Assembly: GCF_000426745.1 (NCBI RefSeq)
Contig: NZ_AUFY01000011.1
Coordinates: forward strand, 27,034-91,033
DNA: 64,000 nt
Direction of reading: 5' to 3'
DNA from: Veillonella montpellierensis DSM 17217
GTDB taxonomy: Bacteria > Bacillota > Negativicutes > Veillonellales > Veillonellaceae
In this document: piece by piece, positions 54,870 through 64,000 of the stretch
How positions within the stretch are numbered: position 1 is the stretch's first letter
Layout: every line of letters begins with the position of its first letter
Notes under the pieces: model-generated
The model's input: the letters and a program-made list of their open reading frames with translations, nothing else
Told to the model about the DNA's origin: nothing
Database searches by the model: none
Position numbers and translations under genes: made by a program

Positions 54870-55979
54870 ATGAAAAAAGAAGTAACCATGACCGCTATAG
54901 CCGCACTTATGACGATGAGTGCTATGGCGGCTACACCAACAACGGTAGTAGAAAAAACCAATGCCATGGAAACCATTGTATACGGTGATACACAAGCGGG
55001 GGCCGTTATCGATCGCATTAATCAACTGTCAGATACTGTGTACGGCAAGAACACAACGGGAAACCTCGTTGATAGAGTGAACCAACTCTACACATCCGTT
55101 GAAGGCGAAGGCGATAGCGTATCCCTACGGCAAGAAGTGGATGTACTCGAATATACCTATCAGAACCATGTGACAGAAGGGTCATTATTGGCACGCTTGG
55201 ACCGTTTGGAACGCAGTGTTAGCGGTAGCGTTAGTACAGGATCAATCAATAGTCGCATACAAGCGTTACAAGTAAAAATCAATGGTTCTCACACCAAGCT
55301 AACCCATCAAATTGGTACAGTGCCAGCAGATCATGTATTTCAAGTAACCTTACGAGAACCGGTGAGTACAAAATTAAATCACGTGGGCGATACCATCTCC
55401 TTTGAAATGGGAGAAGATTTGATGGACGGTGATATTTTGCTAGTGCCAGCTGGTACGGTTGGGGTGGCTACCGTTGAAAGCTTACAAAAATCGAGATCCT
55501 TTGGCCGTAACGGCAGCTTGATGATGAGCTTTGACATACCAGCCATGGATGGTACCCATATTACGGGTGTACAAGGACCAGAAGCACAAGAAAAAACTAA
55601 GGGCGAACTCAAAGCGGCGGGCGCTTCCGTAGCGGGTGCTGTTCTACTTGGTCCTGTGGGCCTAGTGGGGGGACTCTTTGTAAAAGGTAAACCTATCGAA
55701 TGGCCAGAGGGTACCACTATTTATATTCAACCGCAAGATGTGGTAACCGTACAAGGTGTCGTGATTGGGGGTGATGGTCGTGATCATAGCAAGGACCTTA
55801 CAAAAGCCGTAGAAGCTGCTTTGCCACAAGAAGCGGCAAGTCCTAAAGAAGAACCGGTTACAGATGCCATTCAAGGTGGTGAAACCGCTGAGGTGAGTAC
55901 CTCTACTGATGAAGTACAAGAAGACACAACGAGTGATAACGGCGTGTCAGAGCCGATTGTAGTAGTAAAACGAGATTAA
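54870..55979 (+). CDS. Secreted repeat protein, probably envelope-associated
   Basis: A 369-residue protein with a signal peptide (cut near residue 20, AMA-A). Residues about 40-150 contain four or five degenerate leucine-heptad-like repeats of the pattern GxLxxRxxxLexxVxG (AGAVIDRINQL, GNLVDRVNQL, GSLLARLDRL, GSINSRIQAL), probably coiled coil. A beta-rich domain follows (about 160-235), then a hydrophobic Ala/Gly segment (AAGASVAGAVLLGPVGLVGG) and an acidic Thr/Ser-rich tail. I do not recognise the family. GGGAGGAG precedes the ATG, and the LptD-like gene starts 21 bp downstream, suggesting an envelope role. Confidence 0.72.
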   Translation: MKKEVTMTAIAALMTMSAMAATPTTVVEKTNAMETIVYGDTQAGAVIDRINQLSDTVYGKNTTGNLVDRVNQLYTSVEGEGDSVSLRQEVDVLEYTYQNHVTEGSLLARLDRLERSVSGSVSTGSINSRIQALQVKINGSHTKLTHQIGTVPADHVFQVTLREPVSTKLNHVGDTISFEMGEDLMDGDILLVPAGTVGVATVESLQKSRSFGRNGSLMMSFDIPAMDGTHITGVQGPEAQEKTKGELKAAGASVAGAVLLGPVGLVGGLFVKGKPIEWPEGTTIYIQPQDVVTVQGVVIGGDGRDHSKDLTKAVEAALPQEAASPKEEPVTDAIQGGETAEVSTSTDEVQEDTTSDNGVSEPIVVVKRD

Positions 55980-56000
55980 TCGTATAAAGGAGTTAGTTAG

Positions 56001-57638
56001 ATGATTGATAAGACGGTTCGTCGTGCCATATGCTTGACCTTGTTAATGGGGGTCTATCCCTTTGTGAGCCATGGGGCAAATGTAGAAAACGATACGATAC
56101 AAGCGCCTGGAGAGGTCAAAACGAAAGGGGCTGTGATCATGGCGGAAGATACCCGTCCCATCTATCAAGAACAGTTAGATAGAGCCCTCGATGCGTATCC
56201 GGGTCAAATTTCTGGACGGTCAGATACGGATCATGACGTGTTAGAGGTAAAACCGGCATCCATACGAGTTTTGCGAGATGAAAAATCCATCTATGATGGA
56301 AGTGTGAAGGACGGATTGCCAACGCGCATTGATGCGAACCATATGAAATATTACGATACCACCGGGTATGTAACGGCAGACGGCAACGTCGTCATTCGTC
56401 GTGGTAATCAGACCGTAACAACGGAGCTTGTTACGGGGAATACGAAAACGGGCACCTATGAAATCAAATCTGGATACACCTTACGAGAAACGGGACAAGC
56501 GCCAAAAGAGGTAGAAGGACAAGTTTTGACATACCAGATGGAAACGGGGAATATGACGAGCCAGTCGGCGCATGGCTATGTAGAACCCTACTATTTTAAG
56601 GCGCACCAGATTCGCTACACCGATGGCGTGGGGTATATACAAGATGGATGGATTACGTCGAAACACGCCATGGCCTTTACCCATACACCGGATTATCATA
56701 TTAGGGGCGAGCAAATTGAAGTGCATCCGAACGATAAAATGATTATACATAGACCATCGTTTTGGATTAAGAACACGAAAATACTTAGCTTGCCTAAATA
56801 TACCATATCTCTTAGGAATGATAAGAAAGGGACGATAAGTCTATTTAGCTTGATCCCGGTACCGTCCTATAATTCGAATGGGTTGTCGTTACATGGACGC
56901 CTTACCTATCCCATAGGCACAAGGGGAGAAACCTACGTCGACTATACCTGGTCAACCCGCAACGGTCTAGTGCCAGCCATAGGCTATCGTCACTATGTGC
57001 CATGGGGCGTGGCTAGCGTATCCTATAGTAAAGAGGAAAACACCTTCTGGGATCACAGTGTGTGGGTTACCAAACGGCCGGAACTTGCCATAGACACGCA
57101 CACCTATCATATAGGTCGTACACCGATAACCGTACGTGGTAGTGCTAGCATCGGTTATTGGACGGAAGGCGATGTAAAAGGTTCGCACCATAAAGAACAC
57201 ATCGAGCTAAGCCATGACGCCATCACCTGGTCGCATGGAAAGTACAGTTGCCGTTTCTATGGTGGATACCAACATGATGCGTACGGGGCGACTCGTACAG
57301 TGCGACGTATGCCGTACTGGGGCGTGAAACAGACGAGCCACATAACGGATAAGTGGCAAGTGTGGGCCGCTTACGAACATCGCTATGTAACAAAGAGCGA
57401 AATCTCGCCCTATCTATTTGACCGCATCGAGATTCCTCGAAATATCGTGGTCGGCACGTCCTATCAGTTGACACGCCTCGATCGCATGTCCCTAAACACC
57501 CAAACGGATGCACAAACGGGTAAGATGGTATATCGTGACTGGACGTGGGAGCGAGATTTACATTCCTTAAAGGCCTTTTTAACCTATCGCGAGAAACAGA
57601 AAAAATGGAAATGTACCATTCGTTTGAAAGATTTCTAA
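56001..57638 (+). CDS. LptD/OstA-like outer-membrane LPS assembly protein
   Basis: A 545-residue exported protein. After a signal peptide (cut near SHG-A, residue 26) comes an OstA/LptA-like jelly-roll region (about 105-210: IDANHMKYYDTTGYVTADGNVVI), then a beta-barrel-like part with many alternating aromatic strands (GRLTYPIGTRGETYVDYTW). LptD inserts lipopolysaccharide into the outer leaflet. It is shorter than E. coli LptD (784) and lacks its disulfide cysteine pairs. It supports a diderm host. It is second in a pair with the repeat protein; AAAGGAG lies 9 bases upstream of the ATG. Confidence 0.78.
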   Translation: MIDKTVRRAICLTLLMGVYPFVSHGANVENDTIQAPGEVKTKGAVIMAEDTRPIYQEQLDRALDAYPGQISGRSDTDHDVLEVKPASIRVLRDEKSIYDGSVKDGLPTRIDANHMKYYDTTGYVTADGNVVIRRGNQTVTTELVTGNTKTGTYEIKSGYTLRETGQAPKEVEGQVLTYQMETGNMTSQSAHGYVEPYYFKAHQIRYTDGVGYIQDGWITSKHAMAFTHTPDYHIRGEQIEVHPNDKMIIHRPSFWIKNTKILSLPKYTISLRNDKKGTISLFSLIPVPSYNSNGLSLHGRLTYPIGTRGETYVDYTWSTRNGLVPAIGYRHYVPWGVASVSYSKEENTFWDHSVWVTKRPELAIDTHTYHIGRTPITVRGSASIGYWTEGDVKGSHHKEHIELSHDAITWSHGKYSCRFYGGYQHDAYGATRTVRRMPYWGVKQTSHITDKWQVWAAYEHRYVTKSEISPYLFDRIEIPRNIVVGTSYQLTRLDRMSLNTQTDAQTGKMVYRDWTWERDLHSLKAFLTYREKQKKWKCTIRLKDF

Positions 57639-58086
57639 CGTCCCATTACAATTCGGCATATGAAAATGATATAAATGTGTTGCAATTTCTCGCACCCTAT
57701 AGTATAGTTAGTAGGAAGATGAAGGAATTATGAAATTTAATGGTGTCATATGAAATTACATCACAAGGAGGCACACATGTGGCATAGCTTGTAACTGGCT
57801 GTGCCACATGTACGTTATGTACATATGGTGTAGGGTGCTAATTTATGCAATATTAATATAGATACTTGTTAAATTAGTATAAATAGTGTGATTGACATAT
57901 ATATAATATTTAGTATTTAATTATGTGACGACATGTAAGGCATACTAGTAGGTGATGGGAAACCACCTACTAGATGTGCCCTTGCTAGACGGGAAAGGGT
58001 GGTACATAGGGACATCGTTAGTAAGAGGATATCTAGACAATGAATGTGTAGTGAAAAAGTATACTATGAATAGAATAGGATGACAT
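57639..58086. other. Structured leader region before galU
   Basis: Contains two overlapping tiny reading frames (57730-57794), a 13-bp hairpin (57775-57787 with 57799-57811), a TTGACA -35 (around 57893) with TATTTA 16 bp downstream, and a perfect 10-bp hairpin CTAGTAGGTG/CACCTACTAG (57945-57973). The galU Shine-Dalgarno is weak. No larger gene seen. Confidence 0.5.
57750..57794 (+). CDS. Possible 14-codon His-rich leader peptide
   Basis: ATG 57750 reads MKLHHKEAHMWHSL and stops inside the first arm of the hairpin at 57775-57811. A preceding 7-codon frame (MKFNGVI, 57730-57753) overlaps it by ATGA. Four His in 14 codons and the hairpin recall attenuator leaders, but galU is not a histidine gene, so this may be chance. 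Confidence 0.2.
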   Translation: MKLHHKEAHMWHSL

Positions 58087-58965
58087 ATGAAACCGATTAG
58101 AAAAGCAGTGATTCCCGCCGCAGGTTTTGGTACGCGTTTTCTACCAGCCACCAAGGCGCAACCGAAAGAAATGTTGCCCATTGTAGATACGCCGGCCATT
58201 CAATTCATCATTGAGGAAGCCTTAGCCTCGGGGATTGAAGACATCTTGATTATTACGGGCCGTAATAAGCGGGCCATCGAGGATCATTTTGATACCAGTG
58301 TAGAATTAGAACAACTCTTGCAAGGGCAAGGCAAAAAAACACAACTGGCCATGGTGCGTGGCTTGGCGGACGTGAAGGTCCATTTTATTCGCCAAAAAGC
58401 ACCAAAAGGACTCGGCGACGCCGTACTATGTGCGAAGGCCTTTGTAGGCGATGAACCATTTGCCGTATTACTCGGTGATGACATTGTCTACCATCCGGAA
58501 AAACCGTGTTTACAACAATTGATTGAATGCGCTCATACCTATGAGGGGAGCGTGTTGGGGGCACAGTTTGTACCGCCTGATAAAGTGAGCTCCTATGGTA
58601 TCGTGTCGGGGACACCGATTAGCGAAACGGTGTATCGCGTAGAAGGCTTGGTGGAAAAACCACCTGTCGAATCGGCACCGTCGAACTTGGCGGTGGTAGG
58701 CCGCTATATACTGACCCCCGATGTGTTTGATCGATTAGCGGTAACAGAACCGGGCGCAGGTAATGAAATTCAATTAACCGATGCACTGGCTGCGATGGAT
58801 ACACCCATGTATGCCATGGCCTATGAAGGCGTGCGTTACGATATCGGCGATCGACTAGGATTTTTAAAAGCTACCGTAGAATACGGATTGCGCAATGAAA
58901 TCCTTGGACCTAGTTTTAAAGAATATTTAACATCCGTGGTGACCGCCACCGATGAAGACATATAA
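58087..58965 (+). CDS. galU: UTP-glucose-1-phosphate uridylyltransferase
   Basis: A 292-residue enzyme making UDP-glucose for LPS, capsule and other glycans. Signature segments are PAAGFGTRFLPATKAQPKEM at residues 8-27, DTPAIQFIIEEA, GDDIVYH, VEGLVEKP and GAGNEIQLTDAL. The length matches GalU (about 290-300). No strong Shine-Dalgarno; the leader is structured. The adhesin gene starts 42 bp downstream, so the two may share a transcript. Confidence 0.96.
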   Translation: MKPIRKAVIPAAGFGTRFLPATKAQPKEMLPIVDTPAIQFIIEEALASGIEDILIITGRNKRAIEDHFDTSVELEQLLQGQGKKTQLAMVRGLADVKVHFIRQKAPKGLGDAVLCAKAFVGDEPFAVLLGDDIVYHPEKPCLQQLIECAHTYEGSVLGAQFVPPDKVSSYGIVSGTPISETVYRVEGLVEKPPVESAPSNLAVVGRYILTPDVFDRLAVTEPGAGNEIQLTDALAAMDTPMYAMAYEGVRYDIGDRLGFLKATVEYGLRNEILGPSFKEYLTSVVTATDEDI

Positions 58966-59007
58966 ACATTGTGGTCAATTCTCATACAGAATAAAGGAGT
59001 ATGAAAC

Positions 59008-62000
59008 ATGAATAAGATTTATAAAGTTATCTGGAGTCGCGTAAAACATTGTTATGTGGTCGTGTCAGAAATTGCAAAACGAGAGGGGAAAAGCACGAAC
59101 ACGTCTGGAATAGCACGCCATCGTGCGGCTATCTTGGCAGTGGCCACTTTGTGCCTCGTTGGAGGAGGCGCGTTGCAGACGGTAGAGGCGGCTGATCGCT
59201 ACATGGCAGTCTACGACCCAGCTGCTCTCGAAGAGGATATGCGTAATAATAGGAAACAATGGGGTAATGATAATGATCAGCCAAAAACGACTAATATGGA
59301 CTATGGGACCTTTGGGCTTATGTCTAGTTGGGGCCGCATCGATAAACGATTTGGGCTTATTACTGGGGTGGATACGTTTGGAAGACAAATAGATGATGGT
59401 CTAAAATTTAGAACGTCACTGGGTGCTAAATTTTACAATCTTGGATTTGGTGCCAGTACGTTTGGTTATGGATCCACGGCTGATGGGTCAAAGGCAACTG
59501 CTTTGGGGTATGGATCCTATGCAAAGGGAGCTGATGCGCTAGCAGTTGGTGGACTTGCAAAGGTAACAGCGGATCAAGGGGTAGCTATTGGCGCTAATAC
59601 CATTGCTGGTAATCAAGCAACTGCCGTCGGGACAGACTCAAAGGCTACTGGGTATGCATCGATTGCTATCGGTAGTGATGATGGACAGCCAGATGCCATG
59701 AAAGGCGGAGAGTTTGCCGATAGATATCCGATAGAAACTATCAATAAAATATTTGCAGATTTGCGTAAGACGAAGAGTGATGCCGAACTATTTGATAGTA
59801 AATATGCGCTCACCCCAGGTGTCGTTGACCGCCGCGTATGGTCACCAAACTATGCACGTGGACAAGTATCCATCGCTATCGGTGCCCGTGCGGTTGGGTA
59901 TGGTAATGCGTCTACCGCAGTAGGGGCATTGGCCTTTGCCTTGGGTGAACACTCCACAGCAATTGGTGTGCGTTCCTACGTATCCTATCATGCACCAGGT
60001 GGGATGGCCCTGGGCGAGTTAAGCCGTGTTATGGCGAAAAACGGTCTAGCCGTTGGTAATCTATCCTATTCCGATAAACAAGGATCTGTTGCCTACGGGT
60101 ATGACGCAAAAGCGGTGGGGGATAATTCCATCGCTATTGGGCACTCTGTTGGTGCGAACGTCGAATTGACCCAAGATTCTAAGAATATATTAGAAAAGGT
60201 ACTAACCTATCGTGTGGCAACGAACCCTACTAGAGTGTCTGGTACATCGCTAGAGACGACAGAAGATCGGCTTACCTATTTAGATAAATTGAAGGAAGAA
60301 TGGGCGGAGAACCAGAACCGTCAAATAGGCGAAGTCGTTGGTGCTGACTTACAACGTCATGTGGAATATGCAAAAAAGCAATCCACCGTTATGATTAATG
60401 GCAAACAAGAAGGGGCCACTAACGCCATCGCCATCGGTCGACGGGCCTATGCTGAGGGGGATAATTCCATGGTAATGGGGTCTTTGTCCCTAGGAATGGG
60501 AACCAATTCTCTCGGTATTGGTCATATGACCTATACATCGGGGGATAACGCCACCGCCATCGGTATGGAAGCGATTGCAACAGCTAAAAATAGTATGGCC
60601 ATCGGTGTCAAATCTTATGCAAACCTAGAAAACTCCATCGCCATCGGTGTTAACAGCCGTACGGACTATACGAAGGAAGATCTAGAAAAAGATGGCTGGG
60701 TACCACGTGGGGCAATTTCCTTTCCATCGTCCACACAAGTGGGCATCGTATCCGTTGGTTCCGTTGGACAAGAACGTCGTATCGCCAACGTAGCGGCCGG
60801 GTATCGTGATACCGATGCAGTTAACGTATCCCAATTGCGGAGTATCGAAGATCGCTTTACCAATAACCTACCCAATGATGATGTGGCCAATCCATTTGCC
60901 TACACATCCATCGAAAAAAATAAGGGCGATGCAAAGGATGTACTTCCATTGCAACGAAAAGATATCGACTATCGTAAATACGTTCATTACCGCACAAAAC
61001 AATTGGAAATCATGTTGAAGGAAAGAGGCGGCGAACGCATCGATAACGACTTCAAACAACGTATCCAGAATGAGGTTAAAAAATTAGCGGATAATAGAGA
61101 GAATGCATACGGCATTCAATCGACTGGACTAGCTGGTATTAACGATGTAGATGCCTTGTTGGCAGAGTTACAGAAGATAGACCCTAAGTTTAAAGATAAA
61201 ACCAATATCGAACAGGCGTTGACCGTGTTGTCCACCCGTAAAAAAGAACTCTTAAAGGATACCTTGAAAAAATCATTGAGTCCAGATGACTTGAAAAAGT
61301 TGGGTGCTACGAACTATTTAAATGACGGGGCCCAAGGTAAGGATGCTATCGCTATCGGATATAAAGCATTGGCATTAGGGGATGACGGTATTGCCATCGG
61401 CAAGAACAGCCATGTACCACAAAACATTAAGGGCGGTATTGCCCTCGGTACCGATGCACTAGCCGATCGCGATAAGGGACAATTTGCCTACGACCCAAAA
61501 ACAAATAAAGCTTTTGCTAATGATGGTGAAGCGAAACAGGCAGAAGGTGGCTTACAGGCCATGAAATCGAGTGGGGCCGCTCTATCCATCGGTAATGGAA
61601 AGGTGGCACGCCAAATTATCAACGTTGCTGGCGGTACAGAAGATACCGATGCGGTGAACGTGGCACAATTAAAACGATTGGGCGCTAGCGTTGACACCAA
61701 GGTGGACAATAAACTAAACGATGTCCTTGAGAAAGGTCTTAAATTCCACTTCGATCCTGAGTGGGGCGGTACGCCAACAGTGGGTGTTAAAAGAGATGAC
61801 TCGGCACGGATACTAATTAAAGGACAACATGATGGATATAGTAGTGACCCAAGAAATGACTTCGTTGAAGGGAATATCGGCGTTTTTGGACACGATTTTG
61901 ACATAGATAAGAAAAAGGGCACGAAGGAAAAAGGTCTTATTCTTACACTTAAGAAGAATATGACGGGCCTAGAAAGCATCGAATTATCGAAAGATGGTAA

Positions 62001-64000
62001 TACGGTAAGATTGGGTAGTTCAGGCATCAATATGGGTGGTCAAAAGATTACTGGCATGGCGGAAGGTGCATTAAATGCTAATAGTACCGATGCCGTAACA
62101 GGTAAACAACTATATGCGGTGAAAACACAGTCAGAAAACTTGGAAACTACTGTAAATACTCAATTAGGGCTTAATATTACTGCTGACGGTGGAGGAGATC
62201 CATGGGTCGGTATTGGCACTAAGACAAACCAACGTGGTATCATCGCCTTTGGTGTACAAGGTGGGGAATCTGATACAAGCAAATTGACCACCAAGGAGGA
62301 TAAGAATATCGGTGTCATTGTAAGTCGTGAAAAGAATAACGATCCACACCAAAATGACGATAAGATAATTACACAAGTGCGGTTGGCAAAAAATCTTACA
62401 AACCTAGAAAGCATCGGACTCAAGAAGAATATTGATGGGAAAGATTATACAGTCCAGTTGAAGGGTAATGGCATCGATATGGGCCAAAACAAGATTACCA
62501 ACATGGCAGATGCTACCTTGAGTGCGACAAGTAACGACGCCGTGACAGGTAAACAACTGTACGAATTACAGCAAACAGTAGATGGCAAGGCGGATACAGG
62601 ATTAACAAATATCACAAATGGCGCTAAAGATGTAATTACTGGCTTAACGAATGTAGTCGGCACGGGGGCAGTGACTGTAACACCGACAACTGATAACAAT
62701 ACTCGTACGAAAACTTTTACCGTTAACGTGGCGAAAGATGGGCAAATTGCTGATAATAATACAGGCCTTGTAACTGGTGGTACCGTAAAAGCCGCATTAG
62801 ACAGTGTTGGGTTTAATATTGCTGGTGACACTGGTAACCAACCAAAAATTGCCGTTACACCAAATCCAAGTGGCATTCAATTGAACATTAAAGGGAATAC
62901 GGCGAAAGGCGCTGAGTTGTCGGAAGGTAATATTGGTGTCGTTGCAGCTAGTGCTAAGGATGGTAATCCCGCTACATTGACCGTAAAACTCGCTAAGAAA
63001 TTAGCTGATTTAGAAGAAATCAAACTTTCTAAAGATAATAAAACTGTTACTCTTTCAAATACAGGCATCACGATGGGTAGCCAATCGATTACTGGCATGG
63101 CGGATGGTGCATTGAGTGCTGATAGCACCGACGCTGTTACAGGTAAACAACTGTACGGCTTGCAAGAAAATGCTAGCAATATTAATGTGGCTAACTGGAC
63201 TACAGCACTCGGTACAGGTACCATCGGCGGTAAAAACGATGCGAACCTCGTAACTGGCGCTACCGTAAAAGCTGCGTTAGATAAAAAAGTAGATACGACT
63301 ACCTACACTACTGGTATGGCTGGTAAAGTAGATACTGCGACCTACAATACTGGTATGACTGGTAAGGCGAATACTGCATTGGATAATATTACTGATGCTG
63401 GTAAAGATGTCATTACGGGCTTAGTGGACGTCAAAGGCGCAGGTGGCGCTACCGTAACATCTGCTGTGGATACAACTGGACGCAAGAAAACATTCACTGT
63501 AACAGTCGCAAAAGATGGTAAAATCGCCGATGGTGACACAGGCATTGTCACTGGTGGCACTGTAAAAAAAGCATTAGATGATAAAGTAGATACGACTACC
63601 TACACTACTGGCATGGCTGGTAAAGTAGATACGACTACTTATACTACTGGTATGACTGGTAAAGCGAATATTGCATTGGACAATATTGATGATGCGGGTA
63701 AAACTGTAATCAAGAATTTAGCAGGAGAACAAATTAATACGACTGTTAATGAAACCTATGTAACTGGTAAAGTGAAAAAGGGCAACCTTACTTCTACCAC
63801 CCTTGACATTCAAGGTGCTGGAAAACTTGTAGGTGACAATCTTACTATCAACATTAAAGATCAAAGCATTACAAAAGCTAAATTGGATTCAACCCTATCT
63901 AGCGAGTTAGATGGTAAAATGGCGTCTTGGGTATTGAAAGCGTCTTCGGATGCTAATGCAAAAGATGAAGAAGCAAAAAAAGGTAAAACAATTGATAATA
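59008..64000 (+). CDS. Giant trimeric autotransporter adhesin (YadA-like), 3' end outside window
   Basis: One frame stays open from ATG 59008 to the window edge (1,664 codons). AAAGGAG is 9 bases upstream. The N-terminus has an ESPR-type extended signal (NKIYKVIWSRVKHCYVVVSE, Sec core, cut near residue 62 at VEA-A). YadA head repeats (AxAxGxxSxAxG) span about residues 145-590, ending in the neck IANVAAGYRDTDAVNVSQL; a second head and neck lie at 775-890 (INVAGGTEDTDAVNVAQL). The stalk holds at least three ITGMAxGALxAxSTDAVTGKQLY necks (about 1015, 1160, 1360) and VTGGTVKAALD units. The C-terminal membrane anchor should lie beyond the window. Confidence 0.94.
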   Translation, partial: MNKIYKVIWSRVKHCYVVVSEIAKREGKSTNTSGIARHRAAILAVATLCLVGGGALQTVEAADRYMAVYDPAALEEDMRNNRKQWGNDNDQPKTTNMDYGTFGLMSSWGRIDKRFGLITGVDTFGRQIDDGLKFRTSLGAKFYNLGFGASTFGYGSTADGSKATALGYGSYAKGADALAVGGLAKVTADQGVAIGANTIAGNQATAVGTDSKATGYASIAIGSDDGQPDAMKGGEFADRYPIETINKIFADLRKTKSDAELFDSKYALTPGVVDRRVWSPNYARGQVSIAIGARAVGYGNASTAVGALAFALGEHSTAIGVRSYVSYHAPGGMALGELSRVMAKNGLAVGNLSYSDKQGSVAYGYDAKAVGDNSIAIGHSVGANVELTQDSKNILEKVLTYRVATNPTRVSGTSLETTEDRLTYLDKLKEEWAENQNRQIGEVVGADLQRHVEYAKKQSTVMINGKQEGATNAIAIGRRAYAEGDNSMVMGSLSLGMGTNSLGIGHMTYTSGDNATAIGMEAIATAKNSMAIGVKSYANLENSIAIGVNSRTDYTKEDLEKDGWVPRGAISFPSSTQVGIVSVGSVGQERRIANVAAGYRDTDAVNVSQLRSIEDRFTNNLPNDDVANPFAYTSIEKNKGDAKDVLPLQRKDIDYRKYVHYRTKQLEIMLKERGGERIDNDFKQRIQNEVKKLADNRENAYGIQSTGLAGINDVDALLAELQKIDPKFKDKTNIEQALTVLSTRKKELLKDTLKKSLSPDDLKKLGATNYLNDGAQGKDAIAIGYKALALGDDGIAIGKNSHVPQNIKGGIALGTDALADRDKGQFAYDPKTNKAFANDGEAKQAEGGLQAMKSSGAALSIGNGKVARQIINVAGGTEDTDAVNVAQLKRLGASVDTKVDNKLNDVLEKGLKFHFDPEWGGTPTVGVKRDDSARILIKGQHDGYSSDPRNDFVEGNIGVFGHDFDIDKKKGTKEKGLILTLKKNMTGLESIELSKDGNTVRLGSSGINMGGQKITGMAEGALNANSTDAVTGKQLYAVKTQSENLETTVNTQLGLNITADGGGDPWVGIGTKTNQRGIIAFGVQGGESDTSKLTTKEDKNIGVIVSREKNNDPHQNDDKIITQVRLAKNLTNLESIGLKKNIDGKDYTVQLKGNGIDMGQNKITNMADATLSATSNDAVTGKQLYELQQTVDGKADTGLTNITNGAKDVITGLTNVVGTGAVTVTPTTDNNTRTKTFTVNVAKDGQIADNNTGLVTGGTVKAALDSVGFNIAGDTGNQPKIAVTPNPSGIQLNIKGNTAKGAELSEGNIGVVAASAKDGNPATLTVKLAKKLADLEEIKLSKDNKTVTLSNTGITMGSQSITGMADGALSADSTDAVTGKQLYGLQENASNINVANWTTALGTGTIGGKNDANLVTGATVKAALDKKVDTTTYTTGMAGKVDTATYNTGMTGKANTALDNITDAGKDVITGLVDVKGAGGATVTSAVDTTGRKKTFTVTVAKDGKIADGDTGIVTGGTVKKALDDKVDTTTYTTGMAGKVDTTTYTTGMTGKANIALDNIDDAGKTVIKNLAGEQINTTVNETYVTGKVKKGNLTSTTLDIQGAGKLVGDNLTINIKDQSITKAKLDSTLSSELDGKMASWVLKASSDANAKDEEAKKGKTIDN
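63250..63414 (+). repeat. Adhesin stalk repeat, unit A
   Basis: About 165 bp, closely similar to unit B at 63547-63711. Encodes TGATVKAALD, then two KVDTxTYxTGM modules and KANTALDNI. Confidence 0.8.
63547..63711 (+). repeat. Adhesin stalk repeat, unit B
   Basis: Same length as unit A with scattered, partly silent differences; encodes TGGTVKKALD, two KVDTTTYTTGM modules and KANIALDNI. A short KVDTTTYTTGM sub-repeat of 33-36 bp recurs within both units. Confidence 0.8.

Noticed and set aside
59065..63560. Several minus-strand open frames of 60-180 codons inside the adhesin
   Set aside because: They are shadows of the repetitive low-stop adhesin frame, have no ribosome binding sites and no recognisable motifs.

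Overview
The window is an AT-rich bacterial chromosome segment, most likely from Veillonella or a close relative (Negativicutes, the diderm branch of the Firmicutes). This placement is an inference. The metabolic and RNA genes are Firmicutes-like (rnmV-rsmA, cdaA-cdaR-glmM, a SCIFF peptide with its radical SAM maturase, feoAB with a FeoB-associated Cys-rich protein). The same segment also encodes outer-membrane machinery: an LptD/OstA-like beta-barrel protein and a giant YadA-type trimeric autotransporter with an ESPR-type long signal peptide. No rRNA, CRISPR array, prophage or intact insertion sequence was found. One tRNA, tRNA-Gly(CCC), and one decayed transposase gene are present.

Layout. 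1-7.9 kb: 3' end of polyphosphate kinase, RNase M5, RsmA, an AbgT-family transporter, peptidase T, and an OatA-like acyltransferase/SGNH protein. 7.9-8.8 kb: transposase remnant, hairpins and the tRNA. 9-19.3 kb: metA and metY (the MetA active-site residue Glu111 predicts acetyl-CoA use, which fits MetY), a D-2-hydroxyacid dehydrogenase, PepD, L-asparaginase, the cobinamide amidohydrolase CbiZ, an MscS channel, a YfbR-like nucleotidase and QueG. 19.3-26.3 kb: a complete-looking selenium-dependent molybdenum hydroxylase cluster (FAD, 2Fe-2S and Mo subunits, YqeC, MocA, YqeB) and an XdhC split into two genes. 26.4-31.4 kb: cdaA-cdaR-(FAD oxidoreductase)-glmM. 31.7-37.6 kb: RF3, topoisomerase III and a DEAD-box helicase.

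38-43.9 kb is an iron block with Fur-like sites: feoA, feoB with an acidic insertion, a FeoB-associated peptide, a small glycine-zipper protein (DUF6110-like) and a P1B-type ATPase in which SCALK replaces CPC. The last two genes resemble the core of a ferrosome (fez) locus, and I consider this the most interesting candidate in the window. 44-48.3 kb: a membrane protein, an ECF S component with an odd acidic N-terminus, and the SCIFF ranthipeptide precursor separated from its maturase by about 0.8 kb of repeat-bearing DNA. 48.6-53.4 kb: hypF-hypC-hypD-hypE for NiFe-hydrogenase maturation, behind a duplicated promoter-like repeat. 53.9-64 kb: cell-envelope genes (two secreted proteins, the LptD-like protein, galU) and the adhesin, which runs off the right edge.

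The genes suggest an anaerobe that invests in metal and cofactor handling (Fe, Ni, Mo/Se, cobamide), amino-acid and peptide use, and surface attachment. Many annotated starts were moved to the Met, GTG or TTG that has a Shine-Dalgarno at proper spacing. All family calls are from motif recognition by eye; no searches were run.
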